Part shown: positions 8,093-17,072 of the stretch, in pieces
Position numbering within the stretch: position 1 is the stretch's first letter
How the letters are laid out: each line of letters starts with the position of its first letter
NCBI GenBank assembly: GCA_965602035.1
Contig: OZ271919.1
Coordinates: 620,001 to 684,000, forward strand
Direction: 5' to 3'
Origin: Natronospirillum sp965602035
GTDB taxonomy: Bacteria; Pseudomonadota; Gammaproteobacteria; Pseudomonadales; Natronospirillaceae
Length of the DNA stretch: 64,000 nucleotides
Notes under the pieces: model-generated
Databases searched by the model: none
What the model was told of the DNA's origin: nothing
Seen by the model: only the letters and a program-made list of their open reading frames with translations
Program-made: the position numbers and the translations under genes

Positions 8093-9430
8093 CGGCTTCA
8101 GCTCGTCGGCAAGCAGGAACGCCAGCTCGAGTGACTGGTCGGCGTTCAGCCGTGGGTCGCACTGGGTGTGATAGCGCTCGGCGAGGTCGGCCTCGCGGAT
8201 ATTGAACGAACCGCCCACGCACTCGGTGACGTTGCGACCGGTCAGCTCAAAATGCACACCCCCGGCGTGGGTGCCCTCCGCCTGATGAATCTGGAAGAAC
8301 TGTTTGACCTCCGAGAGAATGGCATCGACCCGGCGGGTCTTGTACCCATTGTCCGCCTTCACTGTATTGCCATGCATCGGGTCCGACGACCAGACCACCT
8401 CATAGCCTTCCCGGCTGACGGTGCGCAGCAGCTTCGGCAAGTGGTCACCGATCTGGTCGGCACCCATACGCACAATGAGGTTGAGCCGGCCCGGGTCGTT
8501 GTTCGGATTGAGGGTATTGATCAGTTGTACCAATTCCGCCGGGTCTGTTGACGGCCCCACCTTGAGCCCTATCGGATTGTGGATACCCCGGGCGAATTCC
8601 ACATGCGCGCCGTCGGATTGACGGGTGCGATCACCGATCCAGACCATGTGTGCTGACGTGTCGTACCAGTTCCCGCTCAACGTGTCCTGCCGGGTGAACG
8701 CCTCTTCATAAGGCAGCAGCAATGCCTCGTGGGACGTATAGAACGACGCCTCCCGTATCTGCGGGGTGTTCTCGGGGTTGATGCCACAGGCGGCCATGAA
8801 CGCGAGCGTGTCGTCGATCTGGTCGGCAAGGTGCTGGTAGCGCTCCGAGTTCGGGGTGCTGTCGATAAAACCCAGGTTCCACTGATGTACCTGGTGCAGG
8901 TCAGCAAGACCGCCCTGAGCGAACGCGCGCAGCAGGTTGACCGTGGCTACCGACTGCTCATAGGCCTGCCACATCCGCTCCGGGTCCGGTCGGCGGGCTT
9001 CTTCTGTGAACGCCATACCATTTATGATGTCGCCCCGGTAGCTGGGCAGGGTCTCGCCGCCAATGGTCTCGGTGTCGCTGGAGCGAGGCTTGGCGAACTG
9101 GCCCCCGAGCCGGCCTACCTTGACCACCTGACGCTGGCCACCGAAGGTCAGCACAATCGCCATCTGCAGCAGTACACGGAAGGTATCCCGAATGGCATCG
9201 GTCTGGAACTGGGAAAAACTCTCCGCGCAGTCGCCGCCCTGGAGCAGGAACGCGTCTCCGTTGGCGACACGTGCCAGGTCAGCACGGAGCTGGCGGGCTT
9301 CGCCCGCGAATACCAGGGGCGGGCGTGTCCGCAGGCGCTGTTCAACCGCGCGCAAATGGTCGGCGTCGGGGTACTCAGGCAGTTGGCGCACAGGGAACTG
9401 GCGCCAACTGTCCGGGGTCCATTGGGTCAT
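8081..9430 (-). CDS. class II (plant-type) 3-deoxy-7-phosphoheptulonate synthase
   Basis: A 449-residue DAHP synthase that condenses phosphoenolpyruvate and erythrose-4-phosphate, the first step of the shikimate pathway. It belongs to the plant/Mycobacterium-like type II, recognised by N-terminal WTPDSWR, the LLQGGDCAESF block near residue 55, the KVGRLGGQFAKPRS motif and the later WSSDPMHGNT segment. The start at 9430 has GAGGACA upstream; the longer frame overlaps the preceding gene. Only seven bases separate it from the large dehydrogenase gene upstream, so the pair is likely cotranscribed. No ACT-type regulatory domain is present; type II enzymes use other loops for feedback control. Confidence 0.92.
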   Translation of the reverse strand: MTQWTPDSWRQFPVRQLPEYPDADHLRAVEQRLRTRPPLVFAGEARQLRADLARVANGDAFLLQGGDCAESFSQFQTDAIRDTFRVLLQMAIVLTFGGQRQVVKVGRLGGQFAKPRSSDTETIGGETLPSYRGDIINGMAFTEEARRPDPERMWQAYEQSVATVNLLRAFAQGGLADLHQVHQWNLGFIDSTPNSERYQHLADQIDDTLAFMAACGINPENTPQIREASFYTSHEALLLPYEEAFTRQDTLSGNWYDTSAHMVWIGDRTRQSDGAHVEFARGIHNPIGLKVGPSTDPAELVQLINTLNPNNDPGRLNLIVRMGADQIGDHLPKLLRTVSREGYEVVWSSDPMHGNTVKADNGYKTRRVDAILSEVKQFFQIHQAEGTHAGGVHFELTGRNVTECVGGSFNIREADLAERYHTQCDPRLNADQSLELAFLLADELKPLRR

Positions 9431-9437
9431 ACTGTCC

Positions 9438-12400
9438 TCATTTATCGGGGCGCGACGTGGCCTGCACGCCATGGGTATCCGGCACTGCCTGCCGTGTGCG
9501 CAGGCGCTGAGCCAGCGCAGAAGCCGGGTGCGGCAGCCGCTGGTCAGACAACCGTTTGGCCTGGCTGCGGCAGGAATAACCGCTGGCTACTAGGCGGTTT
9601 CGGAAGCGATCGTTTTCGACCCGCTCACGCCATGACATGTCGTAGAGTTTCACGCTGGTGGCGACGTTGCGGGTTTCATGGCCGAACGTGCCCGCCATCC
9701 CGCAGCAGCCGGCGCTGAGTATTTCAAGGTCCATACCCAGGTGAGCGAATACGCGCTGCCATGCCTTGATGGACGGCGCGGCGTTGGTGGACTCGGTGCA
9801 GTGACCCAGCAGATACCAGGTGTCGCCCGACTGGGGCTCAATGGGCGCCACCGTCGGTGCGTCGAGGCGCTCGGCGAGGAATTCCTGCACCAGCGCAACC
9901 TGAGGCACCGGGCCGAGCTCTGGTTCTTTCAGGTACTCACTGCGGAAGGCCAGAACCATACTGGGGTCAACACCGACAAAGGGCACATCATAGGCCGACA
10001 GCGCGCGCAGGGTGCGTACCATGGCTGATGCTGTGCGCACAAATGCCGGGTGGAACCCGTGTACATGCAGCGGCTTGCCGTTGGCCTGATACGGCAGCAC
10101 CAGTGGGTGGAAGCCGAACCCGCGCAGGGTGTCGAGCACGTCGACCACGGACTCGGTATCAAAGTAGGTGGTGAACGCGTCCTGCACCAGAATAACGGCA
10201 CGCTGGCGCGTCGGTTCATCCAGTGCAGCCAGATGATAAACGTCGGCCCAGGGAATTGAGCGTTGCTGCATGGCCCGGGACAGTGTCCGGCCACTGAGCA
10301 GCGGGCTGTCGACCATGCCGGCACCGTGCTTGAGCAGCTTTTTGACCAGCCCGTTGCGCATGACGGTGTTGTACAGCCAGGGCACGCGGGACAGGTAGGG
10401 CATGGTGGTTTCAAGACTGCCGATCAGGTAGTCCTTCAATGGGCGAAGGTAGCGGCTGTAATGGATTTCCAGGTACTGTGCCCGGAATGTGGGCACGTCG
10501 ACCTTGACCGGGCACTGGCCACTGCAGGACTTGCAGGCCAGGCATCCCATGAAGCTGTCGACCATATCCGCTTCCAGTCCCTCGCTCGGCCGGCGTACTG
10601 TGCGCCAGGCGCGCGCGGGGAAGCTCAGCACGGGGTTCTGGCGGCGGGCCTTTTCTGTGAGATCACGTGAATCTATGCCATCGCGGCTCAGTTCATGCAG
10701 CCATTCACGCATGAGCGAGGCGCGGCCTTTCGGGGTCTGCCGGCGGTCGCGGGTCGCCTTCCAGGACGGACACATGAAATCGTTCGGGTCCCAGTTGTGG
10801 CAGGCCCCATTGCCGTTGCAGTAAACACCACTGCTGAACTGCTGCCACATACCGGTCGGAATGGTCCGGTCCAGTTCGCCGCGGGTCTGTACCTGATCGA
10901 TTTTCAGCAATTCGGTACCGGCATCCGGGGTTGCGATCTTGCCCGGGTTTAACTGATTACGCGGGTCAAACGCGGCTTTGACTTCCTGCAGGGCCGGGTA
11001 CAGCCCGCCGAAAAAGGCTGGTGCGAATTCCGAGCGCACGCCCTTGCCGTGCTCACCCCAGAGCAGCCCGCCGTAGTGGCGGATGAGTGCTACCAGTTCT
11101 TCCGTGATCGGCCGGATCATGGCGGCCTGGTCCGGGTCTTTCATGTCCAGGATAGGCCGCACGTGCAGCACGCCCGCGTCCACGTGGCCGAACATGCCGT
11201 AACGCAGCCCCTTGTTATCGAGAATGCGGCGGAAGCCCATGATGTAATCTGCCAGGTTCTCCGGGGGCACTGCCGTGTCCTCCACAAAGGGTACCGGCCG
11301 GGCTTCACCCTTCGCATTACCCAGCAGCCCGACGGCGCGCTTGCGCATGTTCCAGATCTTGCCGACCTCACCGGCACCACGTGCCACGGTATACCCCATG
11401 CACTGACCGGTCTGGCCCTGGACGGCATCGAGGTGGCGGGTCATGGCGGTCAGTTTTTCCTCCAGCTCTTCCTCGCTGGCGGCGGTGTATTCCACCAGAT
11501 TGATGCCGCGAATGGGGTTGCCCTGTGCCGGGAAATAGTCACCCACCTGGGTCCAGACAATGTCGCCCTGAGCCAGTTCGAGCACGATGTCGTCCACGGT
11601 TTCAATGGACGTAGGACTGCGGGACATCAGTGCCTGTGCATCGCGCAGCGACGCTTCAAAATTGTCATATAACAGGTTCACCAGCGCGGAGGTGGCCGGG
11701 ATCGGGGTCAGGTTAAGCCGGGCTTCGGCAATGAAACCGAGCGTACCTTCTGAGCCACAGAGGATATTGTTCAGGTTGAGCCGGCCCTGTTCGTCGCGGA
11801 TATGGGCCAGATCGTAGCCGGTCAGACAACGGTTCAGCGGTGGAAACGTCGCTTCTATGTCGCTGCGCCGCTCGTCCCAGATTCGTCCGACGGTGCGATA
11901 GACCTGGCCTCGCCGGTCCGGCAACTGACAGGCCTGCGCATAGTCGTCATCGCTGACCGCCTGGCTGTTCAGTATGCTGCCATCACCCAGCACGGTGGTC
12001 AGGTCCAGTACATGGTCGCGGGTCTTGCCGTAGGCCACGGAGCCCTGACCACTGGCGTCGGTGTTGATCATGCCGCCGATAGTGGCGCGGTTACTGGTAG
12101 ACAGGTCCGGTGCGAAGAACAGTCCGTGGGGTTTGATGGCGGCATTGAGCTGGTCCTTGACCACGCCGCACTGCACCCGTGCCCAGCGTTCTTCCACATT
12201 GATTTCCAGAATGCCGGTCATGTGGCGGGAGGTGTCCACTACTATGCCGTCGGACAGCGACTGACCATTGGTACCCGTGCCACCGCCGCGCGGGCTCAGT
12301 ACGATGTCATGCCACGGGGGCTGGTCAGCCAACGTCAGGGCAATGACCAGATCGTCGATTCCCCGCGGTGAAATCACGGCCTGTGGCATGACCTGATAGA

Positions 12401-12542
12401 TCGAATTGTCCGTCGCGAGCACGGCCCGGGTGGATTGGTCTCCATTGATTTCCCCGGAAAAGCCGGCGTCTGCGAGGGCGACCAGATAGTCGCGATAATG
12501 GTCTTCGCGGGTGCGAGCGTTGTCGGGCGCGGACAGGGTCAA
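9438..12542 (-). CDS. ydiJ: FAD- and Fe-S-binding oxidoreductase, YdiJ/D-2-hydroxyglutarate dehydrogenase type
   Basis: A 1034-residue multidomain protein. An N-terminal PCMH-type FAD-binding domain (about 40-280, with SPRGGGTGTNGQSL and GGMINTDASGQGS) is followed by a FAD-linked oxidase C-terminal domain (about 300-545). Next come cysteine clusters for Fe-S centres (CNGNGACHNW...MCPSW near 572-593, CLACKSCSGQCPVKVD near 664) and a C-terminal CCG-type domain (GCCGMAG near 942). YdiJ-type enzymes oxidise D-2-hydroxyglutarate, made as a side product of SerA, and pass electrons to the respiratory chain; D-lactate is an alternative substrate class. The start is TTG with GAGGT nine bases upstream. 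Position directly before DAHP synthase suggests a link to amino-acid biosynthesis. Confidence 0.85.
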   Translation of the reverse strand: MTLSAPDNARTREDHYRDYLVALADAGFSGEINGDQSTRAVLATDNSIYQVMPQAVISPRGIDDLVIALTLADQPPWHDIVLSPRGGGTGTNGQSLSDGIVVDTSRHMTGILEINVEERWARVQCGVVKDQLNAAIKPHGLFFAPDLSTSNRATIGGMINTDASGQGSVAYGKTRDHVLDLTTVLGDGSILNSQAVSDDDYAQACQLPDRRGQVYRTVGRIWDERRSDIEATFPPLNRCLTGYDLAHIRDEQGRLNLNNILCGSEGTLGFIAEARLNLTPIPATSALVNLLYDNFEASLRDAQALMSRSPTSIETVDDIVLELAQGDIVWTQVGDYFPAQGNPIRGINLVEYTAASEEELEEKLTAMTRHLDAVQGQTGQCMGYTVARGAGEVGKIWNMRKRAVGLLGNAKGEARPVPFVEDTAVPPENLADYIMGFRRILDNKGLRYGMFGHVDAGVLHVRPILDMKDPDQAAMIRPITEELVALIRHYGGLLWGEHGKGVRSEFAPAFFGGLYPALQEVKAAFDPRNQLNPGKIATPDAGTELLKIDQVQTRGELDRTIPTGMWQQFSSGVYCNGNGACHNWDPNDFMCPSWKATRDRRQTPKGRASLMREWLHELSRDGIDSRDLTEKARRQNPVLSFPARAWRTVRRPSEGLEADMVDSFMGCLACKSCSGQCPVKVDVPTFRAQYLEIHYSRYLRPLKDYLIGSLETTMPYLSRVPWLYNTVMRNGLVKKLLKHGAGMVDSPLLSGRTLSRAMQQRSIPWADVYHLAALDEPTRQRAVILVQDAFTTYFDTESVVDVLDTLRGFGFHPLVLPYQANGKPLHVHGFHPAFVRTASAMVRTLRALSAYDVPFVGVDPSMVLAFRSEYLKEPELGPVPQVALVQEFLAERLDAPTVAPIEPQSGDTWYLLGHCTESTNAAPSIKAWQRVFAHLGMDLEILSAGCCGMAGTFGHETRNVATSVKLYDMSWRERVENDRFRNRLVASGYSCRSQAKRLSDQRLPHPASALAQRLRTRQAVPDTHGVQATSRPDK

Positions 12543-12709
12543 GACGGCACTACCTCAATGTCTGACGGGAACTGGACAGCGGGTCGGTGCAAACAACCGG
12601 GTATGCGAATCGCCGGACGGGGCACCGCTGCACTGCAAGTGTAATCATTAAGAGGCGGGAATTGTAATGGCGCGGCGCCCGGTTTGCACCCCCGGGCACC
12701 GGACCGGTA

Positions 12710-13111
12710 TCAGCGGGATTTGAACAGGGCTCTCAACACGTCATTGCGCCGGATTTCCCCGAGCAGCTTGCCGCGTTCAATCACCGGGTAAATCTTGGGT
12801 TTGGGGCCCGACATCATCTGGGCCAGTTCAGCAATGTCCATACCCGGGTCGACGCTGAGCACGGGCTGATTCATGACTTCATGGACCAGTCGGGATTCCG
12901 ACTGGTGGTAACGACCTTCAAGCAGGTGTTTAAGACAGTCCTGCTCCGAGACAAAGCCGACCACAGAGCCGTTTTCATCCACCACGGCGCAGCCCGGCAA
13001 CCCCATTTTCAGCAGTTGCTGGACCGCCTCGGAAATAGTGGCATTCTGCGGAATGGTGCGTTTGGTGTGGACCATGTGCTGTGCCACGGTCATTGCTTCT
13101 GCCTGTGCCAT
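12710..13111 (-). CDS. tandem CBS-domain protein
   Basis: A 133-residue protein made of a CBS pair: CBS1 about 10-65 (TISEAVQQLLKMGLPGCAVVDENGSVVGFVSEQDCL) and CBS2 about 75-130 (VDPGMDIAELAQMM...YPVIERGKLLGEIRRNDVLRAL). CBS pairs bind adenosine nucleotides and act as energy or ionic-strength sensors; stand-alone ones have unknown partners. It has a good GGGAGG site and begins 20 bases after the proS stop, so it is probably cotranscribed with proS. A GC-rich stem (GCCCGG/CCGGGC) lies just downstream of its stop without a T-tract. Confidence 0.88.
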   Translation of the reverse strand: MAQAEAMTVAQHMVHTKRTIPQNATISEAVQQLLKMGLPGCAVVDENGSVVGFVSEQDCLKHLLEGRYHQSESRLVHEVMNQPVLSVDPGMDIAELAQMMSGPKPKIYPVIERGKLLGEIRRNDVLRALFKSR

Positions 13112-13131
13112 AGCGATGCCTCCCGGCCTTG

Positions 13132-14856
13132 TTATTGCTGAAGCATAGCACGGATTCTGGCAAACACATCGGCTGCCGGCCAGTGCTCATTCTCACTCGC
13201 ACGGCGGTGGCGATATTCCACCTGGTTGTCCTTCAGGCTGCGCTCGCTGAAAACGATTCGGTGTGGAATGCCAAGCAGTTCGGCGTCGGCGAAGCGCACG
13301 CCGGGGCTGGTTTTCTTGTCTCGGTCATCTAGCAGCACCTCAATGCCGGCGTCCAGGCATTGCTGATAAAGCGCTTCCGCGGCCTCGGCAACGGCTTCGG
13401 AACGGTGGGCGTTCAGCGGCACGATTACCAGCTGGAATGGCGCCATGGACTCCGGCCACAGAATGCCGCGCTCATCGTGGTTCTGCTCGATGGCGGCGGC
13501 AACAATGCGTGAGACCCCGATGCCGTAGCAGCCCATCATCATGGGCTGCTCTTTCCCCTGTTCATCAAGTACCCGTGCGTTCAGCGCTTCGGAATACTTG
13601 CTGCCCAGCTGGAACACATGGCCGACCTCAATGCCCTTGGCGATGGCCAGTGTGCCCTGACCATCCGGGCTGGGATCACCGGCCTGAACACTGCGCAGGT
13701 CAGCCACCTCGGACAGGGGCAGGTCACGTTCCCAGTTAATGCCGAACCAGTGCTGCCCGTCCGTGTTCGTGCCGGCAGCAAAGTCACTCATGGCGGCGAC
13801 AGTGCGGTCGATGACCACCGGTACAGGCAGGTCGATGGGGCCCAGTGAACCCGGGCCGGCACCGATTGCCTTGCGGATCGCTGCTTCAGACGCCATGGTC
13901 AGGGGCGTTTTCACACCCGGGATTTTTTCGGCCTTTACCTCGTTCAACTCGTGGTCGCCGCGCACAATCAGCGCGATCAGGTCGACGTCCGCCTCGTCGT
14001 CCGCTTCCACTACCAGCGTCTTGATGGTTTTCTCGATGGGCAGGCCGTAGCCGGTCACCAGCGCTTCAATGGTGCGTGTGTCCGGCGTGTCCACGCGCCG
14101 GAGTTCCTCGCTGGGCTCGGCGCGATCCTGATCGGGTGCGAGTGCTTCGGCCATTTCGATATTGGCCGCAAAGCTGCCGGTATCGGAGTAGGCAATATAG
14201 TCTTCGCCGGAGTCGGCCAGTACCTGGAATTCGTGGCTGGCCCGGCCGCCCATGGCGCCGGTGTCGGCCAGTACCGGTCGGTAGTCCAGGCCGAGCCGAT
14301 CGAAAATACGGCAGTAGGCCTGGTACATGTTGTCGTATTCCTGTTGCAGCGAATCCGTGTCCAGGTGGAACGAATAGGCATCCTTCATGGTGAATTCTCG
14401 CGCGCGCATCACGCCAAAGCGTGGGCGAAACTCATCGCGGAATTTGGTCTGGATCTGGTAGAAGTTGACCGGTAATTGCTTGTAGCTGGTGAGCTCATTG
14501 CGCGCAATGTCGGTGATGACTTCTTCATGCGTGGGCCCGAATACGAACTCGCGTTCGTGGCGGTCGAACATGTGCATCATCAGCGGGCCCATATCGGTGT
14601 AACGGCCGCTTTCCTGCCAGAGTTCCGACGGCTGAACGCATGGCATGAGTACTTCCTGGGCGCCGGCACGGTCCATTTCTTCACGGACAATGCGTTCGAC
14701 CTTGCGCAGCACGCGCAGCCCCGTGGGCAGCCAGGTGTAGAGGCCGGAAGCAAGCCGTCGGATCATGCCGGCCCGCAGCATCAGTTGGTGGCTCACGATG
14801 ACCGCGTCAGCAGGGGTTTCCTTGACCGTGGCTAACAGATACCGGCTGGCTCGCAT
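13132..14856 (-). CDS. proS: prolyl-tRNA synthetase, bacterial type with INS editing domain
   Basis: A 574-residue class II aminoacyl-tRNA synthetase that charges tRNA-Pro. Motif 1 region GLYTWLPTGLRVLRKVE, motif 2 region KFRDEFRPRFGVMRAREFTMKDAYSFH, and motif 3 with GCYGIGVSR are visible; between motifs 2 and 3 lies the editing (INS) domain, about 225-400, that hydrolyses Ala-tRNA-Pro. The anticodon-binding domain forms the C-terminus (about 475-574). I chose ATG 14856, which has GAAGGAAG upstream; the in-frame ATG six codons earlier has no site. A tRNA-Pro(GGG) gene lies at 29829 in this window. Confidence 0.96.
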   Translation of the reverse strand: MRASRYLLATVKETPADAVIVSHQLMLRAGMIRRLASGLYTWLPTGLRVLRKVERIVREEMDRAGAQEVLMPCVQPSELWQESGRYTDMGPLMMHMFDRHEREFVFGPTHEEVITDIARNELTSYKQLPVNFYQIQTKFRDEFRPRFGVMRAREFTMKDAYSFHLDTDSLQQEYDNMYQAYCRIFDRLGLDYRPVLADTGAMGGRASHEFQVLADSGEDYIAYSDTGSFAANIEMAEALAPDQDRAEPSEELRRVDTPDTRTIEALVTGYGLPIEKTIKTLVVEADDEADVDLIALIVRGDHELNEVKAEKIPGVKTPLTMASEAAIRKAIGAGPGSLGPIDLPVPVVIDRTVAAMSDFAAGTNTDGQHWFGINWERDLPLSEVADLRSVQAGDPSPDGQGTLAIAKGIEVGHVFQLGSKYSEALNARVLDEQGKEQPMMMGCYGIGVSRIVAAAIEQNHDERGILWPESMAPFQLVIVPLNAHRSEAVAEAAEALYQQCLDAGIEVLLDDRDKKTSPGVRFADAELLGIPHRIVFSERSLKDNQVEYRHRRASENEHWPAADVFARIRAMLQQ

Positions 14857-14921
14857 GGATCGGGCTTCCTTCAATCAGTGGCAGATGGCGCCGTATTGTA
14901 CGCCAGCCGGTATCAGGGTGG

Positions 14922-15338
14922 CTACCAGGTCCCGGTGTTCTCCATGGACGCCCAAGGCTCCTGTTCGGGCAGGGGTTCACCGCGCTGGAGCAGTTCGATC
15001 GACTGGTTGTCCGGCGAGCGCACGAACGCCATACGGCCATCGCGCGGTGGGCGATTGATGGTTACACCACTGTCCATCAGGTGCTGGCAGGTGGCGTAGA
15101 TATCGTCTACCCGGTAGGCCAGGTGGCCGAAATTGCGACCCCCGTCGAGTTCTTCCGGGTCCCAGTTCCAGGTGAGTTCGATTTCCGGGGCGCCTTCTTC
15201 GGTGGCCAGAAACACCAGGGTAAACCGGCCGCGTTCGCTGTCGCGGCGGCGGATTTCCTTCAGACCCAATTTGTTGCAGAAGAAGTCGAGGCTGGCGTCC
15301 AGGTCGCTCACGCGCAGCATGGTGTGCAGGTATTCCAT
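14922..15338 (-). CDS. gloA: VOC-family protein, lactoylglutathione lyase (glyoxalase I)
   Basis: A 138-residue protein with two beta-alpha-beta-beta-beta repeats. The likely metal ligands are His5 (YLHTMLRV), Glu in IELTWN, His in FGHLAYRV, and Glu in SIELLQ, which is the H-E-H-E pattern of glyoxalase I. The enzyme isomerises the methylglyoxal-glutathione hemithioacetal to S-lactoylglutathione. The short, loop-poor form resembles Ni-type bacterial GloA. The start at 15338 has GAAGGAAA upstream. It begins ten bases after the DUF482 stop and is followed after 65 bases by proS on the same strand. Confidence 0.85.
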   Translation of the reverse strand: MEYLHTMLRVSDLDASLDFFCNKLGLKEIRRRDSERGRFTLVFLATEEGAPEIELTWNWDPEELDGGRNFGHLAYRVDDIYATCQHLMDSGVTINRPPRDGRMAFVRSPDNQSIELLQRGEPLPEQEPWASMENTGTW

Positions 15339-15348
15339 AGCGTTTCCT

Positions 15349-16464
15349 TCAGGTGGTGGGGTGTTCATCCTGGCGAAAGGGTAACAGGGTGCGCGCTTCG
15401 GCCATATAGGCGTCGATGTGGTCTTTTTCCGGGGCCATATGGTCGGCTACCAGCGCATGGAATTCCCGGTGTGCGAGCCAGTGGGCGCTCCAGGTGGCCA
15501 CCGGCTCAAAGCCGCGCGGAATCTTGTGCTCGCCCTGGGTGCCGGGGTCGAAACGGCGGAGGCCGCGCTCCAGCGCAAATTCGATGCCCTGGTAGTAGCA
15601 GGCTTCGAAGTGCAGGCAGTCGATCTCCTCGCGCGCGCCCCAGTAGCGGCCGTAGAGTGTATACGCGTCATGGAAGAAGAGGGCACCGGCAACCAGTTGT
15701 TCACCCCGGAACGCCAGCGCAAACATGACATTGTCCGGCAGTTGCTCGACGACACCCTCGAAAAACGCGTCGCTCAGGTAGCCGGTCTGTCCGCGTTTCA
15801 GGTACGTGGTGTGGTAGAACAGATAAAAGTCGTGCAGCCAGTCGGCCCGCATTTCCCGGCCGGTTACCCGGCGCAGGGTGATGCCCTGGTCGGCGACACG
15901 GCGCCGTTCCTTGCGCACGGTCTTGCGCCGTCGCGCCGTCATGCGCGCCAGAAAGTCATCGAAGTCGCGGTAACCGGGGTTGTGCCAGTGGAATTGACAG
16001 CCTTTGCGCACGATGTATTCCGGTTCCGGAAAGTACGCCATGGTGGCTTCAGTCGGGAACAGGATATGCCAGCCGGAAACACCGGCCCGGGCGCAGGTGT
16101 CGGGCAGTTGCTCCTGCCATTCCTGCCAGAGCTGTGCCGACGCTTCGCCGAACAGGCGGGGGCCTACCGAGGGCGTGTAGGGGACGGCGGTCAGCAGCTT
16201 GGGATAATAGTCGACTCCGGCACGGGCATAGGCATCGGCCCACGCCCAGTCGAACACATACTCACCCCATGAGTGGTATTTGCGGTACGCCGGGAGCAAA
16301 GCGCCGCTGTCATGCCGATAATGCCAGGGTTCCCAGCCGGTATCCCGGGTGCGACTGCCCGAATCGGTCAGCAATGCCAGAAACTGCCGGTTCATGAAGG
16401 CATTACCGGTGTCGGGTAATGCAGATGACGGCAGTTCGCGCAGCGGTTCAGTCATCCAGCCCAT
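15349..16464 (-). CDS. GNAT-fold acyltransferase, DUF482/peptidogalycan biosynthesis family
   Basis: About 371 residues of the COG3146 (DUF482) family, which has a Fem/GNAT-like fold and is predicted to transfer an acyl or aminoacyl group; the substrate is unknown. Family landmarks seen are the early HSWGEYVFDWAWADAY block, PYTPSVGPRL, the middle QFHWHNPGYRDFDDFLARM...RRKTVRKERRR block, and the late FDPGTQGEHKIPRGFEP with the conserved EHK. I chose ATG 16464 (GGGAG upstream); an ATG three codons later is equally possible. It is divergent from the HIT gene and precedes gloA by ten bases. Confidence 0.82.
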   Translation of the reverse strand: MGWMTEPLRELPSSALPDTGNAFMNRQFLALLTDSGSRTRDTGWEPWHYRHDSGALLPAYRKYHSWGEYVFDWAWADAYARAGVDYYPKLLTAVPYTPSVGPRLFGEASAQLWQEWQEQLPDTCARAGVSGWHILFPTEATMAYFPEPEYIVRKGCQFHWHNPGYRDFDDFLARMTARRRKTVRKERRRVADQGITLRRVTGREMRADWLHDFYLFYHTTYLKRGQTGYLSDAFFEGVVEQLPDNVMFALAFRGEQLVAGALFFHDAYTLYGRYWGAREEIDCLHFEACYYQGIEFALERGLRRFDPGTQGEHKIPRGFEPVATWSAHWLAHREFHALVADHMAPEKDHIDAYMAEARTLLPFRQDEHPTT

Positions 16465-16554
16465 AGATCGGTTACTCTCCCAGATTGCAACAGGAAGTGT
16501 ACGGAGTACGACGGCAAAGGGGAAACAGGCCACGTTGTTTTCCAGACGGGGTTT

Positions 16555-16582
16555 CGGAACCGGCCGACTGTTCCGGTATACT
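16555..16582 (+). promoter_or_regulatory. -10 box with overlapping inverted repeat upstream of HIT gene
   Basis: TATACT at 16577-16582 is a good -10 box, 36 bases upstream of the HIT start codon. Immediately before it lies CGGAAC-N9-GTTCCG (16555-16575), a perfect 6-bp dyad in the -35/-10 spacer, where a repressor or activator could sit. The -35 box is weak. The divergent DUF482 gene starts about 90 bases away. Confidence 0.35.
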
Positions 16583-16618
16583 GCATCTGATTCTGGCAAC
16601 GCAGAGGAGAGGGAGCCT

Positions 16619-17053
16619 GTGGCTTTTCAACTGGACGAGCGACTGGCGCGGGACTGCGCGGCGGTTGGCGACCTGATGCTGTGTCGGGTGCTGTTGATGC
16701 GTGACAGCAACTACCCGTGGCTGATTCTGGTGCCCAAACGCCAGAGCGTGTCGGAAATCCATGAACTTGATACCGACGATCAGGAACAGTTGATCTGGGA
16801 ATCGTCCTTTGTGGCCGAAGCCGCTCTGGCCGAGTTTGACGGCCGCAAAATGAACGTGGCGGCGCTGGGTAACGTGGTGCCACAGTTGCATATTCATCAC
16901 GTGGTGCGCCGGGAAGATGACCCGGCCTGGCCGAACCCGGTCTGGGGGCGCGTGACGCCGCGGCCCTACAGCTCGACGCAGTTGCGCGACCGGGTCAAAC
17001 GTCTGCAGCGCTGCCTGCAGACCAGCGTGTTCCGACCGGCCGAGCTGCCCTGA
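16619..17053 (+). CDS. HIT-domain hydrolase-like protein
   Basis: A 144-residue protein with a GTG start preceded by GAGGAGAGGGAG. It matches the gammaproteobacterial HIT-like family through LMRDSNYPWLILVPKR, MNVAALGNVVPQLHIHHVVR and DDPAWPNPVWG. In the His triad region the order is H-I-H-H-V, so the third catalytic-triad position of H-x-H-x-H is shifted; related pseudomonad proteins also vary here. HIT proteins hydrolyse nucleotide phosphoramidates or dinucleoside polyphosphates; the substrate here is unknown. It ends 19 bases from the convergent GAF-GGDEF-EAL gene. Confidence 0.82.
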   Translation: MAFQLDERLARDCAAVGDLMLCRVLLMRDSNYPWLILVPKRQSVSEIHELDTDDQEQLIWESSFVAEAALAEFDGRKMNVAALGNVVPQLHIHHVVRREDDPAWPNPVWGRVTPRPYSSTQLRDRVKRLQRCLQTSVFRPAELP

Positions 17054-17072
17054 ACGGCCCCGACACACGGTT

